Positions 7,370 through 15,589 of a stretch of 64,000 nucleotides of DNA are shown here, in pieces (the first letter of the stretch is position 1; each line of letters starts with the position of its first letter). Below the pieces are notes generated by a model. That model saw only the letters and a list, made by a program, of their open reading frames with translations, was not told the origin of the DNA and searched no databases. The DNA comes from Edaphocola flava (GTDB lineage Bacteria; Bacteroidota; Bacteroidia; Chitinophagales; Chitinophagaceae), in NCBI RefSeq assembly GCF_004118155.1, contig NZ_SAIQ01000002.1, forward strand, positions 396,487 through 460,486, written 5' to 3'. Both the position numbers and the translations under genes were made by a program.

Positions 7370-8017
7370 ATGAAAAAGATAAAAGTTATTATAACAGGTG
7401 CTACCGGAATGGTAGGAGAGGGTGTACTGTTGCATTGCCTGCAGAGCGAAGCCGTATCGGAAGTACTAATGGTCAATCGCAGAAATTATGATATGCAGCA
7501 CCCTAAGCTGAAAGAACTGCTGGTAAAAGACTTTAAACATTTGGGAGCACATGCCACCGCCCTTGCAGATTATGATGCCTGTTTCTTCTGTGCCGGCATC
7601 AGTTCTGTAGGTATGAATGAAGCAGACTATACCAGCATTACTTATGATACAACGGTAAGTTTTGCCACAGCACTGCAGCAGGTCGCACCGCATATGGTCT
7701 TCAACTATATTACCGGTGCACATACCGATAGTAATGGGAAACAGATGTGGCAGAAAGTAAAAGGACGCACCGAAGAGGCCCTGATGCAACTGGGCTTTGC
7801 CGGACAGTACAACTTCCGTCCTGGATTTATGAAACCCGTAAAGGGACAGCGCAATGTACGCTGGTTCTTTAAACCTGTAATCGCATTATTTCCTTTATTA
7901 CTGCCTAAGCAATCGCTGACCCTGCACCAGGTAGGGCAAGCCATGATTCATGCGGTAACCAAAGGCTATTCAAAACAGATACTGGAAATAAAAGACATTA
8001 AAATACTGGCCCGCTAA
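7370..8017 (+). CDS. NAD(P)-binding SDR/epimerase-like protein
   Basis: 215 residues. An N-terminal Rossmann fold is marked by ITGATGMVGEGV (residues 8-19). It resembles the short atypical SDRs annotated as NAD-dependent epimerase or oxidoreductase in Bacteroidota. An N-Y-I-T-G stretch replaces the classical YxxxK catalytic pair, which I do not see clearly, so the reaction is uncertain. It lies 52 bp after the TetR gene and 29 bp before the metallo-hydrolase, an arrangement typical of a detoxification or lipid-related operon. Confidence 0.85.
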   Translation: MKKIKVIITGATGMVGEGVLLHCLQSEAVSEVLMVNRRNYDMQHPKLKELLVKDFKHLGAHATALADYDACFFCAGISSVGMNEADYTSITYDTTVSFATALQQVAPHMVFNYITGAHTDSNGKQMWQKVKGRTEEALMQLGFAGQYNFRPGFMKPVKGQRNVRWFFKPVIALFPLLLPKQSLTLHQVGQAMIHAVTKGYSKQILEIKDIKILAR

Positions 8018-8046
8018 GCATAGCCAGCCAAAGCCCTGAAATAATA

Positions 8047-9174
8047 ATGAAGAGATTTTTTAAAATAGTAAAACGTATGATCGCAATTATAGGAGTAATA
8101 CTACTGTTACTGGTATTGACTGTATTATTATATATGCAACAACCAAAGTTCGGTAAAGCACCATCTGGCGCAAGACTGGAGCGAATGAAGCAGTCCCCGA
8201 ATTTTAAAAACGGGATTTTTGAAAACAAAACCCATACCCCTTCACTTACCGAAGGTTATTCTATGGCAAAGATAATGTGGGAGTTCTTTTTCTCTAAAAA
8301 TCCAAATCAGAAACCACACCAGGATATCCCTTCTGTACATACCGATCTGAAGCACCTGCCTGCAGACAGTAATATAGTGGTATGGTTCGGACACTCTTCC
8401 TATTTCCTGCAAATGGACGGAGTAAAATTCCTGGTAGATCCGGTGTTCAGCGGCAATGCCTCGCCCGTACCAGGTTCTACAAAGGCCTTTAAAGGCTCAG
8501 ATGCCTATACAGTAGCCGATCTGCCGGAGATAGATTACTTACTCATTAGTCACGATCACTACGATCACCTCGATTATGAAACCATCAAGGCGCTTAAAGA
8601 CAAGGTGAAGAAAGTAGTATGCGGTCTTGGTGTCGGCGCCCACTTCGAATATTGGGGCTATGCCACAGATAAGATCATAGAAAGAGATTGGGAGGAAACC
8701 ATACCGCTGGAGCATGGTATGAAATTGCATACCCTCAGCTCACGCCACTTTTCCGGCCGCACCTTCAAACGCAACAATACCTTATGGTTATCCTTCCTGC
8801 TGGAAACACCGAAGGCAAAGATATTTCTGGGTGGTGATGGCGGATATGATGATCGCTTTAAGGCCATTGGCCAGCGATTTGGTACCATAGACCTGGCTAT
8901 ACTGGAAAACGGTCAGTATAATGTGGCCTGGCAGGCTATACACTGTCTGCCCGAAGAAACGCTGAAGGCCGCGAAAGAATTGAATGCGAAAAGAATTATG
9001 CCGGTACACTCCGGTAAGTTCTCCCTGGCTCTGCATGACTGGAACGAGCCGCTGCGGGAGATATCCAGGCTCAATGCCGGACAGATACCATTGGTTACGC
9101 CCCGTATAGGCGAGCCGGTTCACCTGGGCGATACGGCACAAGTATTTACCGAATGGTGGAATGATATAAAATAG
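8047..9174 (+). CDS. MBL-fold metallo-hydrolase, NAPE-PLD/UlaG-like
   Basis: 375 residues. A single N-terminal membrane anchor (about 11-30) precedes a metallo-beta-lactamase domain with the metal motif SHDHYDHLD (His169, His171, Asp173, His174), a later SSRHFSGR His, GGDGGYD and a C-terminal PVHSGKF His. This pattern matches the beta-lactamase_2 group that includes N-acyl-phosphatidylethanolamine phospholipase D. A membrane-associated phospholipid or phosphodiester hydrolase is therefore plausible, but the substrate cannot be read from sequence. Last gene of the TetR operon; a strong terminator follows. Confidence 0.9.
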   Translation: MKRFFKIVKRMIAIIGVILLLLVLTVLLYMQQPKFGKAPSGARLERMKQSPNFKNGIFENKTHTPSLTEGYSMAKIMWEFFFSKNPNQKPHQDIPSVHTDLKHLPADSNIVVWFGHSSYFLQMDGVKFLVDPVFSGNASPVPGSTKAFKGSDAYTVADLPEIDYLLISHDHYDHLDYETIKALKDKVKKVVCGLGVGAHFEYWGYATDKIIERDWEETIPLEHGMKLHTLSSRHFSGRTFKRNNTLWLSFLLETPKAKIFLGGDGGYDDRFKAIGQRFGTIDLAILENGQYNVAWQAIHCLPEETLKAAKELNAKRIMPVHSGKFSLALHDWNEPLREISRLNAGQIPLVTPRIGEPVHLGDTAQVFTEWWNDIK

Positions 9175-9186
9175 ACTATAAAAGCA

Positions 9187-9216
9187 GGGCTGTGGTAGAC
9201 ACCACAGCCCGTTTTG
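9187..9216 (+). terminator. Terminator of the TetR operon
   Basis: 9-bp perfect stem GGGCTGTGG/CCACAGCCC with a 6-base loop followed by GTTTT; it also separates this operon from the convergent HAD gene. Confidence 0.8.
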
Positions 9217-9244
9217 ATTAATGAAACTATAAGGGTACTTTATA

Positions 9245-9946
9245 TTATTTTACAGTAGCCAGCTCATACTCGCTGATCAGGCCCGTGAAGTCAGTAATAG
9301 AGTCTATAATATGGGTATGCGGGTATTGCTCCAGCACCTCTTTATTATTGGCTCCGCTCAATACGCCTACCACCAGAGCACAACCGGCACGGTGACCTTC
9401 TTCCAGGTCTACTGGTGTATCGCCTACCTTAGCTACCTGTTGGGCTTCCTGTATGCCGGTCAGTTCCATAGCTTTCAGGATCATATCCGGGTAGGGGCGA
9501 CCGTGAGTCACTTCATCGCTGGCCACACTTACATCCAGGATACTATCCCATCCCAGTCTGTTGATGATAATATCGGTAATGTCTCTGCTGAAACCCGTAT
9601 CCAGTCCTACTTTTATGCCTTTGGCCTGTAATGTTCTAAAGGTATCTGTAGCACCTTCAATCTCACAGATATCCGGGGCATTGCGGTAAAAGTCTTTCAT
9701 GATCTGCAGGAAAGAAGCATGCAGCGTATCAATGGAAATATGGTCCGTGTCGGGATAAAAGCGGTCCAGCAACATTTTGATGGCAACTGGTTTGGCAATG
9801 CCCATTACTTCATTGGCAGCAGACAGCGGAACAATATATTCATGTGTTTCCAGGGCTTTGCATAAGGCTTTGGTTACAAAATCATCATCATAGACAGTAG
9901 TGCCGGCCATGTCAAAAATGGCGAGCTTAATAGATTCGTTGTGCAT
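9245..9946 (-). CDS. Phosphonatase-like HAD hydrolase (TIGR03351-type)
   Basis: 233 residues. HAD motif I is FDMAGTT (Asp12), with Ala where general HAD enzymes have the second Asp, as in phosphonoacetaldehyde hydrolase PhnX. The cap contains MGIAK with Lys52 aligned to the PhnX Schiff-base Lys, and the usual motif III Lys is Arg150 in GRPYPD, also a PhnX-clade trait. Motif IV is VGDTPVDLEEG (Asp176, Asp180). These features fit the TIGR03351 family, proposed to cleave the C-P bond of phosphonoacetaldehyde or a hydroxylated analogue. It has its own promoter with an operator-like repeat and lies at one end of the cluster that ends with a TIGR03364-type oxidase, the known genomic partner of this family. 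Confidence 0.92.
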   Translation of the reverse strand: MHNESIKLAIFDMAGTTVYDDDFVTKALCKALETHEYIVPLSAANEVMGIAKPVAIKMLLDRFYPDTDHISIDTLHASFLQIMKDFYRNAPDICEIEGATDTFRTLQAKGIKVGLDTGFSRDITDIIINRLGWDSILDVSVASDEVTHGRPYPDMILKAMELTGIQEAQQVAKVGDTPVDLEEGHRAGCALVVGVLSGANNKEVLEQYPHTHIIDSITDFTGLISEYELATVK

Positions 9947-9973
9947 ATTAAATTTTTAAATTGATATGGTATA

Positions 9974-10018
9974 CAAAGGTAAAACAAATATTTATTTATA
10001 CTAAACTTTTATTTAGTA
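9974..10018 (-). promoter_or_regulatory. HAD gene promoter with operator-like repeat
   Basis: On the minus strand a -7 box TACCTTTG (9974-9981) has a TTTAG string 19 bp upstream. An inverted repeat TACTAAA/TTTAGTA (9999-10018) overlaps that region and the 3' end of the DUF5690 gene. Together these suggest a separate promoter under the XRE-cupin regulator. Confidence 0.5.
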
Positions 10019-11300
10019 ATTGTAAACTGTTGGTTTTGCGTTCGGCTCTTGCTTTTCGCAGGAAATACAGTGCAGAAGCGGTTTGGCTGATCAGGAGCAG
10101 TACGGCAATGAAAATGGTGGTATGGTAGAAAAAATCGACATAGCTCATTTTGCTGTCATAAAAATTCTTGTAAAACAACACGCCTATGCTGCCGCAATAG
10201 CCAAAGAAATCGGCCATTACCCCAATGAAACCTGCATTGCCCGGGTAGCGGAACACCGCCAGCATACGTTCAAAGAATATAGTATTGGCAGGTACATAAG
10301 CGATGTATAATCCGATACCCGTTGCACAGATCCAAACCTGTGGACTGATCATATGTGCCCCGTAGGCCAGGGTTCCGGCCAGCATAATAATGGCGCCCAT
10401 AAAACTGATGGCATGTATAAACATAAATGCTTTCAGGTTTTCACGAATGCGCTGCATTACAATCATGAGCAGGAGTATGATAATAGATACCGGAATCTCA
10501 CTGATCGTGAAAATAGAAGCATTCCCTTCAAATCCAAGCCCACGCCATATCTCCGGCGCAAAATTGTCCCTGAAGTCGCGGTAGCTGGTCATGAGGATAT
10601 AGCTTACCATGAATATAGCCAGCCCCATAAAGAAGAAGCGGAAAAAAGCCTGGCGTTCCTTTTTGCTCATCGGCACCCGTTCCGATTTCAAGGCAATATC
10701 TTCTGCGGTCTGGCGGGGCAGCTGCTCTAGCATCCATACTGCCAGTAATAATACCGGCAGGAAGCAGATGCCAACCAGGAAAGGCATCCAGATATCGGCT
10801 ACACCTAATGTATGGATGAAATATTGCCCGATACTTTTAATAAAACCAGAGGAGACAATTTGTGTAATGGTCAATCCGACAACCAGGATCTCTGTACTTC
10901 TGCGCCCTTCCAGGTAATTGAAAATTAAACCGAAGATCATACCAATAGGCAGCCCATTCAGGAATAAGGCCAGTATATTATATGGCGCCGGAATGAGGGC
11001 AAACAATGCCAGGGCGAGTACCGAGGTCAAGATGAGCCCTATAATATACCGGGGACGCTGCCTGGGTGTGTTCTCCGCAACGATTTTGATGCCGAAATAT
11101 TTAGATAAAGTATAACCGATAGTCTGTGCACTCACCAGCCATATCTTATAATCAACACCGAGAAAAGCTTGTCCGTCGTAAGTACCGGCTGCAAAAGCCT
11201 TGCGTACCGCGTACATAGCGGTATAGGTCAGGAAAGAGGCCAGTGTGGCAAAGCATATAAATAATAGGGAGTTTGCTTCCAGTCTGCGCTTGATATTCAT
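9996..11300 (-). CDS. DUF5690-family membrane transporter, MFS-like
   Basis: 434 residues, mostly hydrophobic, with about 12 predicted membrane segments. It resembles the DUF5690 family of Bacteroidota. The first-helix motif YTAMYAVRKAFAAGTYDG recalls the NYYFLRKNF region of organophosphate:phosphate antiporters such as GlpT and UhpT, which suggests import of an organic phosphate or phosphonate across the inner membrane; this is inference. A perfect TAAACT-AA-AGTTTA palindrome lies directly before its ATG. It sits between the HAD gene and the regulator on the same strand, with its own operator and probable promoter. Confidence 0.85.
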   Translation of the reverse strand: MNIKRRLEANSLLFICFATLASFLTYTAMYAVRKAFAAGTYDGQAFLGVDYKIWLVSAQTIGYTLSKYFGIKIVAENTPRQRPRYIIGLILTSVLALALFALIPAPYNILALFLNGLPIGMIFGLIFNYLEGRRSTEILVVGLTITQIVSSGFIKSIGQYFIHTLGVADIWMPFLVGICFLPVLLLAVWMLEQLPRQTAEDIALKSERVPMSKKERQAFFRFFFMGLAIFMVSYILMTSYRDFRDNFAPEIWRGLGFEGNASIFTISEIPVSIIILLLMIVMQRIRENLKAFMFIHAISFMGAIIMLAGTLAYGAHMISPQVWICATGIGLYIAYVPANTIFFERMLAVFRYPGNAGFIGVMADFFGYCGSIGVLFYKNFYDSKMSYVDFFYHTTIFIAVLLLISQTASALYFLRKARAERKTNSLQLLNKSLV

Positions 11301-11314
11301 TAAACTAAAGTTTA
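11301..11314. promoter_or_regulatory. Operator-like palindrome before the DUF5690 gene
   Basis: TAAACT-AA-AGTTTA, a perfect 6-2-6 palindrome directly adjacent to the ATG on the minus strand. It shares the TAAAC half-site with the sites at 12015-12085. Confidence 0.6.
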
Positions 11315-11361
11315 GTATTTGTATCTCGCTGCGAAGGTAAAAACCCTATGTTATCTTAATG

Positions 11362-11377
11362 CTAAATTTATGTTTAG
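11362..11377. promoter_or_regulatory. Operator-like repeat CTAAA-N6-TTTAG
   Basis: CTAAATTTATGTTTAG, a 5-6-5 repeat between the stop of the regulator gene and the start of the DUF5690 gene, with TTTGTTTAC just beyond. Similar to the 9999-10018 repeat, so a second site for DUF5690 control is likely. Confidence 0.45.
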
Positions 11378-11384
11378 TATTTGT

Positions 11385-11954
11385 TTACTTTTGGGTGAAG
11401 AAGTAAACAATGAGCATAATACATTTATCAGTACCTGTATTTTTAGGTAAGTGAGGCAGTCGTCCGTCAAAAAATAAGGAGTCTCCTTCTGATAAAGAAT
11501 ACGTTTCACCATTGATCATATACTCACATTCGCCCTGTATAATATATTTATATTCGAAGGCATCTGTGGTCACTTCTTCTCTTTTTGCATTTTTACTCAG
11601 CTCCAGGATCACAAAGTCTACCGTAGAAGCAGCAAGGCTTTTGACAAATATGCGTTTATATAAAAATCCCTTGGCATCCTCTTTGGTAAAGGATTCGTAG
11701 TCTTTTTTACGTTGTACGATTACATTAGGCGTCTGCAGGTTTATGCCGCTGAAGAAATGACTTACCGCCATCTCCAGAGATTGTATAATGCTGAACAGTA
11801 CCGGCAGGGAGGGGATGCTTCTTCCGTTCTCAATCTGGGAGATCAGGCCCTTGCTCACACCTGAACGATCGGCCAGCTGCTGTATCGTTAATCGTTTCTC
11901 GTATCGGAATTCTTTAATCCTCCGGCTTACTTCAAGTAGAAATGCTCCTTCCAT
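11385..11954 (-). CDS. XRE-family regulator with C-terminal cupin domain
   Basis: 189 residues: an HTH_XRE domain (about 8-62, LTIQQLADRSGVSKGLISQIENGRSIPSL) and a cupin sensor barrel (about 115-186, with EYKYIIQGECEYMINGE and an FDGRLPHLPKNTG turn). Such proteins usually sense a small catabolic ligand through the cupin. It stands divergently from the His-rich protein/TonB receptor arm and precedes the DUF5690 and HAD genes. TAAACA/TGTTTA repeats occur at its own promoter and on both sides, so it is the likely local regulator. Its minus-strand -7 box is TATCTTTG at 11974-11981. Confidence 0.93.
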   Translation of the reverse strand: MEGAFLLEVSRRIKEFRYEKRLTIQQLADRSGVSKGLISQIENGRSIPSLPVLFSIIQSLEMAVSHFFSGINLQTPNVIVQRKKDYESFTKEDAKGFLYKRIFVKSLAASTVDFVILELSKNAKREEVTTDAFEYKYIIQGECEYMINGETYSLSEGDSLFFDGRLPHLPKNTGTDKCIMLIVYFFTQK

Positions 11955-11965
11955 GTATAGTATCT

Positions 11966-12094
11966 GTAAACATCAAAGATATTATGTCTTTTTAACTTGG
12001 CATAATACCATTGTGTAAATATTTGTTTACTTCTTTTATTAACAATTTGGTAAACAAGAGTTAAGCATATGTAAACATGTGTTTATTAATTTTG
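11966..12094. promoter_or_regulatory. Divergent control region with XRE-cupin operators
   Basis: Sites: GTAAACA (11966-11972), GTAAAtatttgTTTAC (12015-12030), GTAAACA (12050-12056), and a perfect TAAACA-TG-TGTTTA palindrome (12072-12085). The last lies directly before the plus-strand -7 box TAATTTTG (12087-12094), so a bound protein would block RNA polymerase. The minus-strand -7 box TATCTTTG (11974-11981) overlaps the first half-site's neighbourhood. The arrangement suggests repression of both arms and autoregulation. Confidence 0.65.
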
Positions 12095-12123
12095 CGCTAT
12101 CAAAACAATAATTCAAACGTGTT

Positions 12124-12561
12124 ATGAAGAAGTTGGTATACCTGCTGGGTTTTACAGTATTAGGTGTTCAGGTGGCTGCTCAGGAAAAGCGGAGTAACCG
12201 GGAGCAAATGGCCATTGAGGTGCAGGTAGATATGCTGCAACACCGTTTGGGTATTGCCGGTAATCTGTATAAAGTGCAGAAGTATCAATTGCCTGTACAG
12301 GTTACAGAAAAGGCCGAAACAGTATTTGCATCCTGCATGGAAACCTATAAACAATTATATACTTCACTGCCGGAAGCGGAAAGAGCCTCCTTCTTTAAAG
12401 AAGACTTTTATATCAGTGTAATCCCGGTAGTACAGTATTTCAGAACACCGGAATATGCCAGCATGATGATTGCACATAAAAATGCCCTGCATCCCAGACC
12501 GGAAGCGCCGGACCCGAAGCATCATGAAGCAGACGGAGACGGAGACCATACACATAATTAA
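12124..12561 (+). CDS. Secreted protein with His/Asp-rich tail
   Basis: 145 residues. Signal peptide 1-19 (cleavage after AA|Q), then a helical region, and a C-terminal tail from about residue 123 with HPRPEAPDPKHHEADGDGDH, which could bind divalent metal. No recognised family. It is the first gene of the rightward arm, 25 bp before the TonB receptor, and starts about 30 bp after the operator-flanked -7 box. A role in metal supply for the downstream metallo-phosphatase or as a receptor accessory protein is possible but speculative. Confidence 0.75.
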   Translation: MKKLVYLLGFTVLGVQVAAQEKRSNREQMAIEVQVDMLQHRLGIAGNLYKVQKYQLPVQVTEKAETVFASCMETYKQLYTSLPEAERASFFKEDFYISVIPVVQYFRTPEYASMMIAHKNALHPRPEAPDPKHHEADGDGDHTHN

Positions 12562-12586
12562 TACATCAATAATATAATCTGTAATA

Positions 12587-15526
12587 ATGAAAAATATAGC
12601 TACATATATTGTTTGTAGTATTTTACCCGGAGCAGCTATCGCACAGACCGCTACCATTAAGGGTGTGGTGAAAGATAAGCAGGAGACCCTGCCCGGTATT
12701 ATTATATCACTGGCCGGTAAGCAATACCATACGGTTACAGAACTGGATGGCTCCTTCGCACTGGTAGGTGTACCCCTGGGACAGTATACACTAAAGGTAT
12801 CATCCATGGGATATAATGAATATTCGAAAGACATTGTACTGACTGCAGATACAGACCTGGGCAGCATTGAACTGAGTGAAAAAGAGCTGAATGAAGTTAC
12901 GGTTGTTGCAGACATGAAAGGCACCGAAACCAAGGCTTTGAATATGATGAAGTCTTCAATGGTATTTTCCAATATCGTATCGGCAGAGGGTGTGGCAAAA
13001 CTGCCGGATCGTAATGTGGCTGAGGCGGTACAACGCCTGCCCGGTGTGGTTATGGAATCAGATCAGGGAGAGGGGCGTTTTATCTCTTTCCGTGGTACAC
13101 CTTCTGACTGGAGTGCAGCACTGGTCAATGGTGATCGTATGCCGGTGGCAGATGAGGAGTCTAAAACCCGTGCGATGAACTTCGATATTTTTCCTTCCAG
13201 CCTGGTTGATTATATTGTAGTGTCCAAAACCCTGTCTCCCGATATGGAAGCGGATGCAATCGGTGGTAGTGCCAACTTTATTACTAAAAATGCACCGGCT
13301 AAAAAAGCGGTACAAGCTTCTATAGGCGCCGGTTTTAATGCACAGGCACAGAAGCCAGTATATAATGCAGCACTGTCTTTTGGGAACCGGAGTAAGAATG
13401 GAAAATTCGGGTACTTCGCCGGAGGTTCATTATACAGCCGTAACTGGGCTACAGATAATTACCAGGTGTTTTATGGCTCCAATATAGACCAGTCTTTATC
13501 GCGCCTGGAGCTGAGAGATTATGAAGGACAGCGAAATACACTGGGTGCTAATGCTGCACTGGAGTATAAATTTAATGATCGTGCCAGGATATATGCCAAA
13601 GGGGTGTATGGTCATATGAAAGATGAGGAATACAACCGCAAGACCATGTATAACTGGAGCACCGGCTGGGGACAGTCGATCAAGCTGCAGAATATTCACA
13701 ATATCATGCTTACCGATTTCTGGGGAGCAGAGCTGGGCGGGGAGCTGAAGCCCTCTGCAAAGCTATCGGCCAACTGGCGCATCGCCAGCTACAGTAACCA
13801 TTTCCAGTACGGACCGGTGCCTTTTGAAAAAGGAGATCCCCGTAACGGTTATCATGTAGTGGAGTTTGAAAAGTCTGTCAATTTTAAAGATTTTATCTAC
13901 CTCGATGAGAACGGAAAAGTAACGGATGAGCGCAATGCCTATGACCGCTTGAAACTCCTGGATATTGATAGTCCTGAGCCGGGTTATGGAGATCATTACC
14001 GCAACATACAACCGGTTTATGAAAATGTGCCCCTGGTCAATCCTTCGGACACCTCTTTTGCCTTTACCCGCGCCTACTCAGAAACCAATAATACCTGGGA
14101 GAAAGATCCTATTACCGCACAGATCGATCTGCAATACGCTGCAAAGAATAACCTGAAAATAAAATTCGGCGGAAAAATGCGTATGAAAGAAGGTCGCCGT
14201 AATGTAGGCCTGGAGCTGTGGGAGCGCAATAAAGATCTGAGTTCGTCTATTCTCTACAATACATTTAAACCGGCACAATTCAACGAGCGTGGTGGTTTCC
14301 TTGCAGAGCTGGGTAGCCCGTATACCGGTAAGCTGTTGCCTTTCCTGAGCGGAGACCAGATCGATAATTTCGTGTCCGGCCTGGGCGATACCTTGCGCCA
14401 TATTCCTTTCGGTACACAAACGCCTTACTTCCAGCAGATGGTAGGATCGAGCTATAGATACAAAGAGACCGTGTATGCAGGCTATGCTATGGCAGAATGG
14501 AGTCCTGTGGCGAAGCTGACACTGGTGCCTGGTGTAAGGGTAGAGTATACCAGTCCTACTGTTGAGGCAGATAGCATTATTACCATAGATCCGGCACTGG
14601 GTAGGGTTGCGTTGACACCGGTTCGTTCCGGCAAAAGCTACTGGTCTGTATTACCTATGCTGAATGCAAAATATACTCTTAGTAATAAGCAGAACCTGCG
14701 ACTGGCGGTAACCCGCACATTCCGGAGACCTAACTTTAACGAGATCAAACCTGGTGCTGCTGCCATTAATTACTCCAATAATGACCTGGTATATGGCAAC
14801 CCCAATCTGAAACCGACTTATTCATGGAACTATGACCTCGCCTATGAACGTTACCTGAGCGCCACCAGTATGCTGAGTGTTTCAGGTTTCTATAAACAGG
14901 TTAAAGACCACATCTACACTGCATTTGAAAGCAGTAGTGCGGACAATAACGGTGTATCGAATGAATTCCAGATTCCGGGTGGGGTAATCGCCAAGAAGTT
15001 TCAGAATGCACCGCAGGCCTTTGCAACAGGTATAGAAGCATCGCTGATGAGTAAGCTGCGTTTCCTGCCCGGCATATGGAAGAACCTGGGGGTGAATATC
15101 AACTACTCATATACCTATTCTCAGATGCGCATTGAAGCCAGAGACAAGCCACAGGCTTTGCCACGACAATCTCCTAATGTGTTGAATGTAGCCCTGTACT
15201 TCGAGAACCAGCACATCACTACCCGTATAGGGCTTAACTACCGCGATCCTTATCTGTATGAGCTGAATCTGTATGCTGTAAAAGATCCTGCTTCTGAAAA
15301 GATGCTGATCCTGCACCAGAACAATGACTATGATGTATATGTAGGTCGCAGCCTTACGCTGGATTACTCCTTCGCGTACAGTTTTAAAGATCATTTTTCC
15401 GTATTCGCAGAGATCAATAACCTGACCAATACACCATACACCATGTATCGCGGGCAAAAGGAGCGTCCCTTAAAAACAGAGTACTATTCTGTGAGAGGAT
15501 TGGTAGGGCTGCGATATAGTTTCTAA
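12587..15526 (+). CDS. TonB-dependent outer-membrane receptor
   Basis: 979 residues. Signal peptide (1-19), carboxypeptidase-regulatory-like domain (about 22-100, GVVKDKQETLPGI...), TonB-box-like ELNEVTVVAD, plug domain (about 115-240, with VAEAVQRLPGV and RGTPSDWSAALVNGDRMP) and a 22-strand-type barrel ending in a terminal aromatic residue (YSF). It resembles the TonB-Xanth-Caul (TIGR01782) receptor group rather than a SusC, and no SusD partner is present. Within this cluster it likely imports the substrate or product of the surface phosphatase. Co-transcribed with its neighbours (small gaps, same strand). Confidence 0.95.
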   Translation: MKNIATYIVCSILPGAAIAQTATIKGVVKDKQETLPGIIISLAGKQYHTVTELDGSFALVGVPLGQYTLKVSSMGYNEYSKDIVLTADTDLGSIELSEKELNEVTVVADMKGTETKALNMMKSSMVFSNIVSAEGVAKLPDRNVAEAVQRLPGVVMESDQGEGRFISFRGTPSDWSAALVNGDRMPVADEESKTRAMNFDIFPSSLVDYIVVSKTLSPDMEADAIGGSANFITKNAPAKKAVQASIGAGFNAQAQKPVYNAALSFGNRSKNGKFGYFAGGSLYSRNWATDNYQVFYGSNIDQSLSRLELRDYEGQRNTLGANAALEYKFNDRARIYAKGVYGHMKDEEYNRKTMYNWSTGWGQSIKLQNIHNIMLTDFWGAELGGELKPSAKLSANWRIASYSNHFQYGPVPFEKGDPRNGYHVVEFEKSVNFKDFIYLDENGKVTDERNAYDRLKLLDIDSPEPGYGDHYRNIQPVYENVPLVNPSDTSFAFTRAYSETNNTWEKDPITAQIDLQYAAKNNLKIKFGGKMRMKEGRRNVGLELWERNKDLSSSILYNTFKPAQFNERGGFLAELGSPYTGKLLPFLSGDQIDNFVSGLGDTLRHIPFGTQTPYFQQMVGSSYRYKETVYAGYAMAEWSPVAKLTLVPGVRVEYTSPTVEADSIITIDPALGRVALTPVRSGKSYWSVLPMLNAKYTLSNKQNLRLAVTRTFRRPNFNEIKPGAAAINYSNNDLVYGNPNLKPTYSWNYDLAYERYLSATSMLSVSGFYKQVKDHIYTAFESSSADNNGVSNEFQIPGGVIAKKFQNAPQAFATGIEASLMSKLRFLPGIWKNLGVNINYSYTYSQMRIEARDKPQALPRQSPNVLNVALYFENQHITTRIGLNYRDPYLYELNLYAVKDPASEKMLILHQNNDYDVYVGRSLTLDYSFAYSFKDHFSVFAEINNLTNTPYTMYRGQKERPLKTEYYSVRGLVGLRYSF

Positions 15527-15589
15527 ATCAATCTTTATTCATTAATCCATTCAATATAAAATAGTAACAACTTATACAATCAAACAGAA

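Noticed and set aside
12364..12972. 202-residue minus-strand ORF
   Set aside because: It lies opposite the His-rich protein and TonB receptor genes and shows no family features; a shadow frame.
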